Below are positions 10,951-20,833 of a DNA stretch of 64,000 bases, in pieces. Position numbers and translations under genes: made by a program. Every line of letters starts with the position of its first letter. Position 1 is the first letter of the stretch. The stretch is from assembly GCF_963678635.1 (NCBI RefSeq), contig NC_087071.1:23324013-23388012 (forward strand). The letters run 5' to 3'. The notes under the pieces are model-generated. The model saw nothing but the letters and a program-made list of their open reading frames with translations, searched no databases and was not told the DNA's origin. This DNA is from Symsagittifera roscoffensis. Taxonomy: Eukaryota > Xenacoelomorpha > Acoela > Convolutidae.

Positions 10951-11720
10951 CATGATGCTAAAATTGCCTTACTACAGCAAAACAACTTCTCAAAGATAAA
11001 ACTGATCCTCATTCATTGAAACTATTTGTCGAGAAAAACATGTCAGAAACCCTGAAAATCAAGTAGCTCATCCGCGCTCAAAGGGATAAACGACAAGCTT
11101 GACCTGAGTGTAGAATTGGTTTCCCAATTATGGGAACCAAGTGAAGACGGTGCTGATGTTACCAATTCCCGACATCTGACGACACTTGCAGAAAATGTCG
11201 TTACCAAACCTTTTTCTGTTCCTCATCGTCCACTCGGAGAGAATAATCCAGACTATGAATACAAATTGGTTGTTAAAAAAATTGGTTGTTAAGGTTATTG
11301 GTTGTTAAAAAAAGCACAAATTAGTCTTCCTTAGAGCGACAACTGGAAGATAAAACCAGCGTTGCTAATGTCATTAGTGACCTTGGAATTAATTGTCCAG
11401 TTCGTGACTGCCATCGTCTTGGGATATTCAACGATGGCAAAAATCGACCGCTTCTAGTAACTTTTAACTCTGTTTGGGACTCACGCTTGTGTCGTGTAAC
11501 ATTCGCCGGGAAGTATATATCGATGGAAAATAAAGCTAAGGTTCTAAAACGACTGGCTAGCGTCTAAACACAGCTCTACATGCTTTTCACCGTCTCTGCC
11601 AAAGCCAGTTCTTTTGGTGGTTTTCCTAACATCGGGTCGACAAAAACGTTACTGCTTTCGGCTTCGGTCAAAACACTAAATTTAACTTAACTATATGCAA
11701 GAATAGTGAGCTCATGGCTG
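10951..11720 (+). pseudogene. LINE ORF1 remnant (RNA-binding protein), left arm
   Basis: Broken plus-strand frames encode a coiled-coil-like segment (INDKLDLSVELVSQL), then DLGINCPVRDCHRLG and NRPLLVTFNSVWD. This pattern is typical of the RRM/C-terminal domain of CR1/L2-type LINE ORF1 proteins, which coat element RNA. The right arm has the equivalent 171-aa frame at 33426-33941, but that copy has lost about 110 bp present here (about 11225-11335). A triplicated ATTGGTTGTTAA motif sits at about 11264-11309 inside the ORF. Downstream, the domain is separated from its expected C-terminus (12406-12618) by about 0.8-0.9 kb of other DNA. Confidence 0.6.
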
Positions 11721-11819
11721 GGTCTCAGTATCCCCAGACCTCGAAATCACTCCTAAAAACAGGGCTACTACTATTTATTATATTACGAGTGTTTTTGTTC
11801 AGTAGATAAAAAACATCAT

Positions 11820-12313
11820 CTCCATCGAAGATATATCAACCCTTTCCCTCAGCTCCTAGCTTCTCATTATCTGAAAATGAATCTGGATGTCAGTTAAATT
11901 CAATTCAGGACATAACCAGGAAATTTGTATAAAATAGTTTGAGTTCAGGTCTCGAGACCCCTCCGGATTCTGGAATCCGGGGAAATAACGTTCTTATCTC
12001 CTTTGCAGAAGGCAGAAGGCTGGACACACACTGTCCCAACACCCTTCACCGTTTGCGTGATTTGCTCTGTAACGATTGTAGCGACACAATCGTTACAACT
12101 CGGAGCGGTCTCTGATAATCCCCAGTTGTATGTCGTTATTTTACTGACATACAATTTTCAGTTGTATATCCAATCAACAGTTGGATATACAACTGAAAAT
12201 TGTATGTCGTTATTTTCTGTACTTTTCAACGTTTCCCAGAAGTGTGACGTCATCATTCGAATTTTTAAAAATTAAAAATTCCAGAATCTTCTGACCTTCA
12301 CGATTCGTCTAAT
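11820..12313 (-). repeat. ~490-bp structured repeat, copy 1
   Basis: This block occurs three times: here, at 32853-33310 and at 51175-51670, the last outside the palindrome. It contains two inverted repeats shared by all copies: GGTCTCGAGACC, followed directly by CCGGATTC-nn-GAATCCGG. A third (GTAACGATTGT...ACAATCGTTAC) is perfect only here. In the arms it interrupts the LINE ORF1 C-terminal domain, so it is probably an inserted non-autonomous element or part of one. I could not define its ends. Confidence 0.65.
12146..12208. repeat. Perfect 28-bp hairpin, left arm only
   Basis: Bases 12146-12173 are the exact reverse complement of 12181-12208, with a 7-base loop (TCAACAG). The right arm lacks it: at the matching place it keeps instead about 80 bp of unrelated sequence, also kept in the third copy. 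The hairpin is flanked on both sides by TATGTCGTTATTTT, which suggests a template-switch origin. Confidence 0.9.
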
Positions 12314-12405
12314 CGTTTAAATAACGTCGCTAATCTGTTAAAACAGTTAATTGTCCAGGTCAGCTGCTACGAATTTGAATCTGCTTTTTTGTCCATTCTG
12401 GTCGA

Positions 12406-12618
12406 ATGTCACATCGTAGCAGAGCCCCTGAGCGGAGATACCACAAAAGCTCTGGCATTCTATTTCTTCCAGAATTGTCTGACAACGATAAAGTAGTGGA
12501 AAAGGATCTACTTCGCAAGCGATTCGAAATGCTCAGCAATGGTCATGATAAATCACGTTTGACAATCCGCAACCTCAAATTATATCTTGACGGCAATTTT
12601 GTTGATGTCGGAAATTGA
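12406..12618 (+). pseudogene. LINE ORF1 C-terminus ending in in-frame TGA-CTA, left arm
   Basis: The frame encodes FLPELSDNDKVVEKDLL and TIRNLKLYLDGNFVDVGN and then stops at TGA (12616-12618). It corresponds residue for residue in layout to the end of ORF1 in the LINE at 50332-50727 (FLSHSDRQTEKNLL... RIKNLKLYYKGAPVDISSN). The next codon is CTA, and the same frame continues open into the endonuclease with no AUG until 12844. In the right arm the stop codon itself is changed to TTA (32540-32542), so the two frames are fused there. See the readthrough finding. Confidence 0.7.
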
Positions 12619-13540
12619 CTAACCCTAGCTACAATCGTCAGAAGCATTTTTTCCCTCAACGAGAGACTCCGTTTAACTAGTTATTTATCCTTACAAAATC
12701 CCACGTTTGTTTCTTTTACAGAAATATGGCTGGATTCTTCGTTTACCCAAAGCTTAACACTTCACACATCTTACCGAGTATTAGCTCGTCGTGATAGATC
12801 ACATGGAATTCACGGCGGTACAGCTATTCTGTCCAGCTGCGGCATGGCTAGCCGGGAGCTTTTAGATACATCCGACAATGGCTGTGCAACTATTGTCCTT
12901 TTTCATGTCCCGCTCGCAATTATATGTATCTATAATCCTTCGGTTAATAGTGCATACCGTCATAAAAACGCCGATTTTTTGATCTTCCTGGATTGAATCT
13001 CGAAGCGTTTACCAAACCAGTGTCACATCATAGTTAGCGGGAAAATTAACGAACCTCACGCCTGTTGGAAGACTTTTGACAGCAACACAGGTTTTTCGGA
13101 GTTTTTAGAGTTTCTAATTCAAAATAATTTGTGTCCGCTGGTTAGCTTCCCTACACTAAATTCCGGGAATATCCTTGACCAATTGTTGTCAAATTTTGCT
13201 GATGTCGCCTCTTCAGATTGCTACGCTCATACGGTTGTTTTTTCAGTTTGCTGTACCGTTGAGGTTTGAACTTGATGGGCTACTAAAATCAAACATGCTT
13301 ACGGAAATCATGACTATTCCTAGTTCGTCTTTTTCGGATCTCAAGCTGATATTCTCAACCGCTTTGTTTTCGTTAACTAAGTCAACAGAGGATCCTCTGT
13401 ATACCGAGTTTAATCAACTACTCCTCCCCTTATTCAAGAGGAAACGTTCTAAGCGCCTTACCTATCCTTCATAGTACTCATCCATTACTGTCCATTATCA
13501 CAACAAGTTATATACGACTCGAAAGGCTCATAGTGAGTCT
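12619..13540 (+). pseudogene. LINE AP-like endonuclease, left arm, broken
   Basis: In frame with ORF1, 12619-12997 encodes VRSIFSLNERLRL, TEIWLDSSF, SHGIHGGTAIL and IYNPSVNSAYRHKN, the motif series of an APE-type LINE endonuclease that nicks target DNA. A TGA at about 12995 interrupts it; the right arm has a Ser codon there. Downstream the SGKINEPHACW motif shows Lys where these enzymes have the catalytic Asp (SGDxN). Frames 13175-13474 cover the endonuclease end and the RT N-terminal extension (ENLLLPLFKRKRSKRLTYP-like). Non-functional. Confidence 0.75.
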
Positions 13541-14500
13541 GTGACGCATCTTGAAAGCGACTCTTACCAATTTATTGAGCTCGATACGTTTCTTTTTATC
13601 AAAAATTTTACCTGCACTGGTCTACAAGGCTGTTTCAAGTTGACCAAACTGCTCAACAACACCGGAGACATTCTTGGATTCGTGCTTAGTCAGGGCACGC
13701 CAGTATACAAAGATACTGAAATCGCGGAGGCTTTCAAGGACTACTTCTTTACAGTATACCAACCTAATATCACATCCACAATTGATTTCTCCGAAAATGA
13801 ATTGAAGCACGTTTCTTTCGGTAGACAGAAGTTTGAAATTGGTCTCGTAAATGCGTCACTTGGCTCTGGCGTTGACAAACTTCCGGGCTCTTTTTTGCGG
13901 CTTGCAACAGCCCCGTTATCTATTCATGTATCTCTACCGTTCAGTTCTGTTTTGTCATCTTGTGTTTATCCTAGCAACTGGAAACTTTCCTATGTTTCAC
14001 CTGTGTTCAAACACGTTGACCGTACTTCCGTCTCCTCACATCGACCAATAAGTATTCTACCTAAATTATCGCTGGTAATTGAGATGCTTCTCTTCAGACA
14101 TCTGCATGACTTCATCGGACGTAAGATTCACCAAAATCAGTTCGGCTTCCGTCGTCGCCACTCAACAGTCACTCAATTGATAACCTACTTTGACTACGTT
14201 TCACGGGAACTTGATGAAAACGAAAACGTGTATGCATTTTATCTTGACTTTAGCAAGGCCTTTGACAAGGTGCCTCACCACATTCTGCTCCGAAAGCTCC
14301 GTGATTTTGGAATTGGCGGTAGATTACTCCAGTTACTTTCAAGTTATCTAAGCAACCGACGCCAGTGTACTAAAATCCGAAATGCGTTTTCAAGTTTTTA
14401 CCGCGTTACTAGAGGCGTGCCCCAAGGTTCAACCCTAGGGCCATTACTATTCTCAATTTTCATTAACGATCTCCCTGATTCTTGTATTAGGAATAAATAA
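13541..14500 (+). pseudogene. CR1/Jockey-type LINE reverse transcriptase, left arm
   Basis: A 319-codon frame carries most RT motifs in order: SSHRPISILP, QFGFRRRHST, FYLDFSKAFDKVPHH (catalytic Asp), RGVPQGSTLGPLLF and INDLPDS. A stop follows at 14498-14500. The next catalytic box reads FADDSK just downstream in another frame (about 14508-14525), so the enzyme is cut between motifs B and C. Target-primed reverse transcription is the family role. The right-arm copy has lost the motif A-to-C section altogether, so this is the fuller copy. Confidence 0.85.
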
Positions 14501-14504
14501 TGTA

Positions 14505-15330
14505 CTAATTTGCCGATGATTCGAAAGCAGCATCTACGTCCTTGTAGCTACTACAAAGTGACCTCGATAGCTGTGTTTTGTGGTGCTCCGAAAATGAGAT
14601 GGTGTTCAACGAAAAGAAAACCAAGTTTATCATTTTTGGCAGAACTCGGGTCGAGGACTGTTTGTTTTTCAACAATTGTCCCCTGATTCCTGACGACAAG
14701 GTTAAAGATCTCGGTGTTACCCTGCATTTTGATCTAAAATTCAGCCATCACATCAAAAATCGATTGAGATTTTGTTACAGTACGTTTTTTGCTGTCAAAC
14801 GCAGTTTGCCTTTTTCTCTCGGTTTGGCCACCAAAAGGAAATTGTTCTGATCCTATATTTTATCATAGAGTCCGATATTGTTGCTCTTGAAAAGTTTCAA
14901 AGGCGGCGTACAAAGTGGATTTGCTCTTTGCAATCTTATAAGGACAGACTTTTCAAGTGTGATCTTTTTCCTATTACCGTACTCCTTCAGTTTAAAGACC
15001 TACTACAGTTCAATAAAATCATCTCAGGCCAAATAGATTTTCCTATCTGGGATTACATATCTATGAAACTCCAAACACGATATGCCTTGAGAAAATTACG
15101 AGAAGATGTTGTTTCAGGAGCCAGTCACAAAGAAACGACATACCGACAAGTTCTTCATTCCAAGAGCAGTACGCTACGCCAATTTCCTGCACCTCAACGC
15201 TTCTATTTCGATTTTTGACACCCCTGCTTCCTTTTCCCGACTGTTAAAGAAATGCTTTGTCAAGTTTGTTAAAGTGGACTATGATGAAAAGGTAAACCGA
15301 TACTTCTGTAAATTAGTTCTTGATATTTAG
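14505..15330 (+). pseudogene. LINE RT C-terminal part, left arm, frameshifted
   Basis: Frames 14578-14850, 14772-15218 and 15106-15330 read on from the FADD box: LWCSENEMVFNEKKTKFIIFG, KVKDLGVTLHFDLKF, then the thumb and C-terminal region ending with YFCKLVLDI. This order (WCxxNxMxFNxxKTK, DLGVxxxxxLxF) is standard for CR1/Jockey-superfamily RTs. Three frames imply at least two frameshifts. The right arm keeps only the part equivalent to 14505-14761, where PLE-1 begins. Confidence 0.75.
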
Positions 15331-16376
15331 TGCCTTTTAGTGCAATTAAGTCTTGTACGACTACTACAACAATTTTACTTTAATAATCCAGCACGAGTAA
15401 AGCGGAAGTCGAATAGAAAAACGATCATTCGGACCAGATATATGAAAACGTCGACAGCTGAAGCTGCCCAATGGCCCAGGAAGAAAAACTTATTCTTGAG
15501 TTCAAACATTTTATTAAAACTCCTTGAGCTAGACTTAATTATCCTAAATCAATTCTAGAGTGCTTCACCATTATTAGTTAGTCAATTCTAGAGGTCGTGT
15601 CGGTATGTGAGTACCCAATTTAAATTTCTTGAGTGTTTTTTATAGGATTAAGTTGAGCTAAGGCCAGTTTTTAGGTGGATCAATCTGAAATGGATCAAAG
15701 GTCCACTGTTCAATAAAAACTAACGGTATGCTTGAGTTCTGAACCTGTTCTTAATGGGGTTCTCGTCTTTTAGTTTTTTTGAGACCTGAACAAGGGGGCG
15801 TTCTTATTTCTAGAGTGGGTTATTTTTTGGTAATAGCCTTTAAGCTGTAACACGGTTTGTAGTCTCATGTCGCAAGCGAACCGAATTGGCTTCGACCGCA
15901 TGAGGAAGAAAAACACAAGAATAGTGTCCCTGACACGTGAGCCAATGGTTATAGGGCCTATTTCTCTTTGCTTCATATGTGACTTAAGTAGGCGACTGTT
16001 ACATTACAATATAACAAAGTAATGGTCAAGATTTTAACATCAAATAAAATTAAACTGTTTCCATGTTGTTTTTCTATAGGTTGCCATAGAAGAATACTCG
16101 CGACAAATGGATAGAAAATGTTCCTTAAATTTAAATTTCATAGTCATGTAAATCAAATTGCCGCTGTTTGTGTTTGAATTTGCATTTTGATTTTGGTTCC
16201 AAAAAAAAGTGATTTTTTGAATTAAAACAAACCGTTGCCGATATAATGACTGCTGAATCTAGCTTGAAAGTGCAGTTTTTTAGTTCTTTTGTTCTAATCA
16301 ATTGTGTTGCTTACGTACTTGATTTTTTGATTTTTGCGTATGCCAGTAGTAGTTTATGTTTGATTTTCTATTGATG
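15331..16376. other. No gene; LINE 3' end and intervening DNA
   Basis: After the LINE ORF end there is a short ACGACTACTACAAC stretch that may be its 3' terminus. The remainder is AT-rich without a believable frame. Part of it (about 16030-16376) is mirrored at 26122-26455, while 14762-16030 has no right-arm counterpart because PLE-1 sits there. Confidence 0.5.
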
Positions 16377-17460
16377 TCAAATTGAATTCCAATCGAGAAA
16401 CAAGGAAACCGGAAGTATCTTGTATTCCAGCTTGAGATCGGATGAAAAATCAAATTTTCTTCTTTCGCTGCAGGTCTTTATTGCCCAACTCAGTTGTTTC
16501 TCACGCGAGAATATTAGGTTGGATGATAAACTTTTTATTAGTATTGCTGGGTAATGCAGAATATTTATGACAAAAGCGTTCATTAAAAATAACCGGTTTT
16601 TGATTGTCAGTGGTTTTTTTATCAATTGAAATGTTTTGATCTCGCAAGCCATTTTTCTTAACATGTTTTTAACTTCTATTTGAAAATTCAGAAAATAATC
16701 AAGGCGTACCTCCAAATATTTAACTTGTGGCTTTTCTTCTATTTTGTTATCATCTAAGATTATACTCAAATTTGATTTGTGGTTTCTGCCCTGAAGTTTT
16801 TCGCTACATTTTACCAACTCAGTTTTCTTTATGTTGAGTTTTAAATGGTTTTTTGTGAAGTACAGTGACAATTTCTGACAGGATTCTAACAATATCTGTA
16901 CAGCATTTTTGGTGTCATTAGCACCAGAAAATAGAAGTTTATCATCTCCAGAATAAATAGTTTTGCAAGTTTTGGTTAAAGTTTTGTTCAAGTCACTTAT
17001 GTATAGGTTCAAAATAAGGGGTCCCAAAATTGTACTTTTTCGGTGAAGTCAGATCCAATTGGGTTCAGTATTTTTTACTACAGTTTTCTGTTGTCTTTTG
17101 TTTATGAAGCTATAAATCATTTCAATTGCTGACTAATAGATCGCAAATCAACCAAAATGTTCTTCAAATATTTGTGGATGATAGAATCGAAAGATTTTGA
17201 TAGTTCTAATCAAGATACGGTAACGTATTTGTTTTCCTCCATTGAAAAATATGAGGTTCTGAAACCAAATTGGGTGTTGATGAGGAGGTTTTTAGCTAAG
17301 AAGTGTTCATTGAGTTGTTTGTATATTAGTTTCTCAAAAACTTTAGAGAGTGCACCTGTTATAGAGATTGGTCTATAGTTTTCTGCTATTTTGGGGTCAT
17401 TTTTTAGTTATTGGGGTAACAATTGCTGTTTTGGGTCTAGTTGGAAAAAAATTGTACTTA
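16377..17460 (-). pseudogene. LINE RT fragment (second LINE family), left arm
   Basis: Minus-strand remains of a Jockey-superfamily RT that is different from the neighbouring LINE. The 216-aa frame 17027-16377 starts at GPLILNLYISDLN and reads through TIYSGDDKLL (a decayed YADD box), LKLNIKKTELV and VKYLEVRLDYFLNF to a C-terminal tail. Upstream motifs (AENYRPISIT, TQFGFKTSYS) lie up to 17460 in broken frames and are clearer in the mirror copy at 24985-26121. No endonuclease is present, and its 5' side abuts the copia LTR at 17518. Confidence 0.8.
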
Positions 17461-17517
17461 ATAAATTCAAGTATAAGAAATTTTAGGTGTGGTCTTTTTT
17501 CATTGTATCCGTGTTTC

Positions 17518-17771
17518 TGTTGGAATACTCGTCTGTGATTAGTCAATTTTCAGACATGGTTGCTTAGAACCAAATAATTCTAATCGAAATTGTAATAGCT
17601 TTTTTCGAGAAAGGAGTGAAACAATATTAACTAAAGATTTTTAGGTTTTTAAATTGACATCAAAAACAATGCGGTTAAACAAAAATTGTTGATTTTGACT
17701 GAAACCACTTTAATGGAAAGTAAAGGATAGGAAATTCTTTTTATTTTTAAACATCCAAACGTTATTCTAAG
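17518..17771 (+). repeat. 5' LTR of left copia element (putative)
   Basis: The sequence begins TGTTGGAATA, the start typical of copia LTRs, and about 255 bp later meets a primer-binding site. The length is close to the roughly 276 bp of Drosophila copia. The mirror copy begins TGTTCAAATA at 24937. The exact 3' edge is uncertain, since no clear CA end is present before the primer site. The 3' LTR is not in the window. Confidence 0.55.
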
Positions 17772-17772
17772 A

Positions 17773-17782
17773 GGTTATGGGC
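17773..17782 (+). promoter_or_regulatory. Copia primer-binding site (initiator-Met tRNA half)
   Basis: GGTTATGGGC is complementary to the anticodon-stem region of initiator tRNA-Met (GCCCATAACC), the internal primer used by copia-type elements. It is conserved in the right arm at 24673-24682. Confidence 0.6.
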
Positions 17783-18530
17783 AATTGAAGCTTCCAAGCA
17801 CCAAAATTTTGGTGGATTCCGAACAAAATAAACTGGGATGGGAAACACGAACTTTTTTCTGTATTATGTGAACGGTTGCTAGCCTATATTGAAGATAAAA
17901 AGCCAAATGTAAAATCTGAAAAAATTAGCGAAGCCAACACAGATGCTATTCAGAGGAGGCTGTATCAGGAAATCATTATGCACCTCATCGATGCTGATGC
18001 TACTTTGCAGATGATCATTGCTCTGAATAACAGGAATGGATTCGAAACATGGAAATAGTTCAAAAAAAAATTTTGGGCAGATTCGATCAGGCCAAATCAT
18101 TGTGTTTTGGCAAAAGTGTCTGGAACTCAAAAAAAACGGTGAATCGATGATAGAATTTTTGAACAAAGTGGACAACATTGTGCTCAGCTTAAAATCTGCA
18201 GATGAAAAGATCAGCGGCAACCTGAAAATAGCCATAGTTCTTAAAGCATTGCCACAAGATTACGACTCGTTCATAGCTGCACTACATTTCCAGTAGGTAT
18301 CGTATCTAAAATTGAAAGAGCGACTGATTGAACGATCACTTGGGGGAGCTCAAACAAACATGATACGAGTTCCACGTCTATTGCGGCTCCAGCTATTCAT
18401 AGAACTAGCCGAGGACGATACAATGGAGGAACTGGACAAGGAAACAAGAAACTTTTGTGCTACACAAAGAGTGGGCGTAACAATTACACTGCTGACAGGT
18501 GCTATGCAAAGCAGAATTTAAGCAAGCAAA
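17783..18530 (+). pseudogene. Left copia gag
   Basis: Broken frames (17876-18058, 18036-18296, 18312-18521) encode a Ty1/copia gag: DADATLQMIIALNNRNGFETWK, then FWQKCLELKKNGESMIEFLNKVDNI and LKIAIVLKALPQDYDSFIAAL, matching the usual copia gag helix pattern. The zinc knuckle at about 18455-18500 is damaged (CYTKSGRNNYTADRC, with the second Cys and the His replaced), whereas the right copy retains CYTKCGRNNHTADRC. Gag would form the particle. Several stops make it inactive. Confidence 0.8.
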
Positions 18531-18830
18531 CTTCGAGCAACCGTCAAGGCGGTTTCTCTGGGTTTGCACTAACTGCAACATCAAATGGGTCGATGGATAT
18601 TGTGATAGACTGTGGATGCACGATTTATATCATTCCAGAGAAATCAATGTTCAAGACGCTTTCTATGCTGGAAGGGGACAAAAGTGCGATGTTTATTACT
18701 AATGTGATAGACTGTGAATGCACGAACTATATCATTCCAGAGAAATCAATGTTCAAGAAGCTTTCTATGCTGGAAGGAGACAAACATGCGATGTTTAAAC
18801 CCATTCTACGATCGTCATAAAGCTAAGTAG
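18531..18830 (+). pseudogene. Left copia protease start, with internal duplication
   Basis: The frame 18455-18820 contains two copies of the catalytic neighbourhood, VIDCGCTIYIIPEKSMF and VIDCECTNYIIPEKSMF, followed each time by LSMLEGDK. This is a direct duplication of about 110 bp, absent from the right copy. DCG replaces the usual DSG of copia proteases; the right copy also has DCG. Confidence 0.7.
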
Positions 18831-20058
18831 ACTTTAAACCTCCAGCTTGCATTGTTTGTGCCGAGCTTCAATTTTCATTTGATATTAGTTTCACTGCTAG
18901 TTAGGCAAGGAAACACAGTGATTTTAACAAAAGTCCGCATATACGTGTGGGACAACAGAAATCCTATTTTGTTGAAATAGATGGTCTTTTTTTGGTTTAA
19001 ACATTGCAAAAGAGCCGAATATATCGGCATTGCTTTTTGCTAAGTGGCATGAAACTTTTTATTATGCAAATTGTGAAACATTGAAAAAAACTGCAAATCA
19101 AACAATAAAAAGCATGGTTATTTCCAGTTCATTGGCAACCGATAATTAAACTACATTACATGTTCAGAATGTAAGATATCTACGTCTGGCATATCTAAAA
19201 ACCCGCAAGTTAGGGCAACCCGAAAAGGCAATATCTTTTATTGATGATTTTTCAAGATATGCAAGGGTATATTTTTTGACCTCTAAAGACGATTCGTTAG
19301 CAACACTGCAACTTTTTCCTAATACGGTGTTCCTACCATGTCATGTAACTGGACTTAATCTCAGGTCAGACAATGGTGGGGAATAAATTTCACGCAAGTT
19401 TCAAAATTTTTGCAAGATTAACAGCATTGCACAGCAATTTATAAGTCCTTTTCTCCTCATCAAAATGGTATAGCCGAGCGCTATTGGCGAACGATTTTAG
19501 CCAATGCAGTTGCTCTTTTTCTTTTATTATTGTCGAAACTACCAGAATCTTTTTGGATAAGGGCATTTGATACTGTAGTATACACAAGAAATCGTGTGCT
19601 AACATCTGCTAGTAATGATGATAAAACACCCTACCAAATGGAAAGCAACCCAGTATTCACCATTTGAAGGTTTTTGATTGCTTATGCGTATAAAACACTG
19701 AAACCCATCGGCGCAAGTTATTAACCAAAGGCAAAAGGCAGTTTTTACTGGTTATGACGATTCAAGTCCTGCATATATTTCATATGATTTTCAGAAAAGA
19801 AATTTTATCGCTCTCGGAATGTGACATTTCACGAAGAACAATTCCCAGGTCTCGATAACGGATCAAGGCCTGCTTTTGTTTTACTTTTTCCGGGCAATGA
19901 TCCAGTGGGCGCTGTCATAGATTCAGTGGGGTCAATAATGCACAAACAGTTGCAACTGATGCAAATGAAGTATTGACTTTTCTTGAAGAGCCGTTATCAC
20001 CGACAGGGGGTGCTACTTCGACAACTATTGATACCTTTAAAGAGGTATCTTCAGCATC
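18831..20058 (+). pseudogene. Left copia integrase, heavily broken
   Basis: No long plus-strand frame remains, but short stretches can be read: YYANCETLKKTANQTIKSM (GAG-pre-integrase), FIDDFSRYARVYF, LRSDNGGE (catalytic Asp neighbourhood) and SPFSPHQNGIAERYWRTI (catalytic Glu neighbourhood), ending with FWIRAFDTVVYTRN. These are copia-type integrase motifs in order. The right copy 22601-23700 is equally decayed. Confidence 0.75.
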
Positions 20059-20059
20059 T

Positions 20060-20605
20060 ATGTGCAAATTGAGTTTCAAGATACTCCAATTTATTTAGAT
20101 ACACGTGATAATTACACAACTCACGACAAATTTGATATATCTTATGCCATTGAGTCTTCTCCTCACACTCCAACTGCAGACAATCTGCAAAATATTACTT
20201 CCCCCATTCTTGATAGTTCAAAACATTTTTCACCAAAACATTCTACATCATCTAGATCAAGAGAACAATGTGTGAGTGATGAGGAACATTCTACTGCTTT
20301 GGGACTTGCATTCGTACAACTAATAGTCCTCATAATGTGCAAATGGAGTTTCAAGATACTCCAATTTATTTAGATACACGTGATAATTACACAACTCACG
20401 ACACATTTGATATATCTTATGCCATTGAGTCTTCTCCTCAAACTCCAACTGCAGACAATCTGCAAAATATTACTTCCCCCATTCTTGATAGTTCAAAACA
20501 TTCTACATCATCTAGATCAAGAGAACAATATGTGAGTTGCAATATGTGAGCAAGAGAACAATATGTGAGCTTTGGGACTTGCATTCGTACAACTAATAGA
20601 ACTGG
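20060..20605 (+). repeat. Tandem duplication in the copia integrase-RT linker
   Basis: Two direct copies of about 275 bp, 20060-20334 and 20335-20605, both start at ATGTGCAAAT and encode the linker (EFQDTPIYLDTRDNYTTHD, then IESSPxTPTADNLQNITSPI). The right arm has only one copy (22111-22430). The second left copy also contains a small AGAACAATATGTGAG stutter near 20519-20570. Confidence 0.88.
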
Positions 20606-20633
20606 TCGGATGATTTGAAGACCAACATGGCCA

Positions 20634-20833
20634 NNNNNNNNNNNNNNNNNNNNNNNNNNNNNNNNNNNNNNNNNNNNNNNNNNNNNNNNNNNNNNNNNNN
20701 NNNNNNNNNNNNNNNNNNNNNNNNNNNNNNNNNNNNNNNNNNNNNNNNNNNNNNNNNNNNNNNNNNNNNNNNNNNNNNNNNNNNNNNNNNNNNNNNNNNN
20801 NNNNNNNNNNNNNNNNNNNNNNNNNNNNNNNNN
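20634..20833. other. Assembly gap, 200 N
   Basis: Exactly 200 Ns inside the copia element and at the centre of the inverted repeat. A round placeholder length means the true distance is unknown. Confidence 0.99.

Noticed and set aside
11490-12410. Terminal inverted repeats of a DNA transposon around the ~490-bp repeat
   Set aside because: Similarity of the candidate ends is only about 14 of 20 bases, and no matching target duplication is found.
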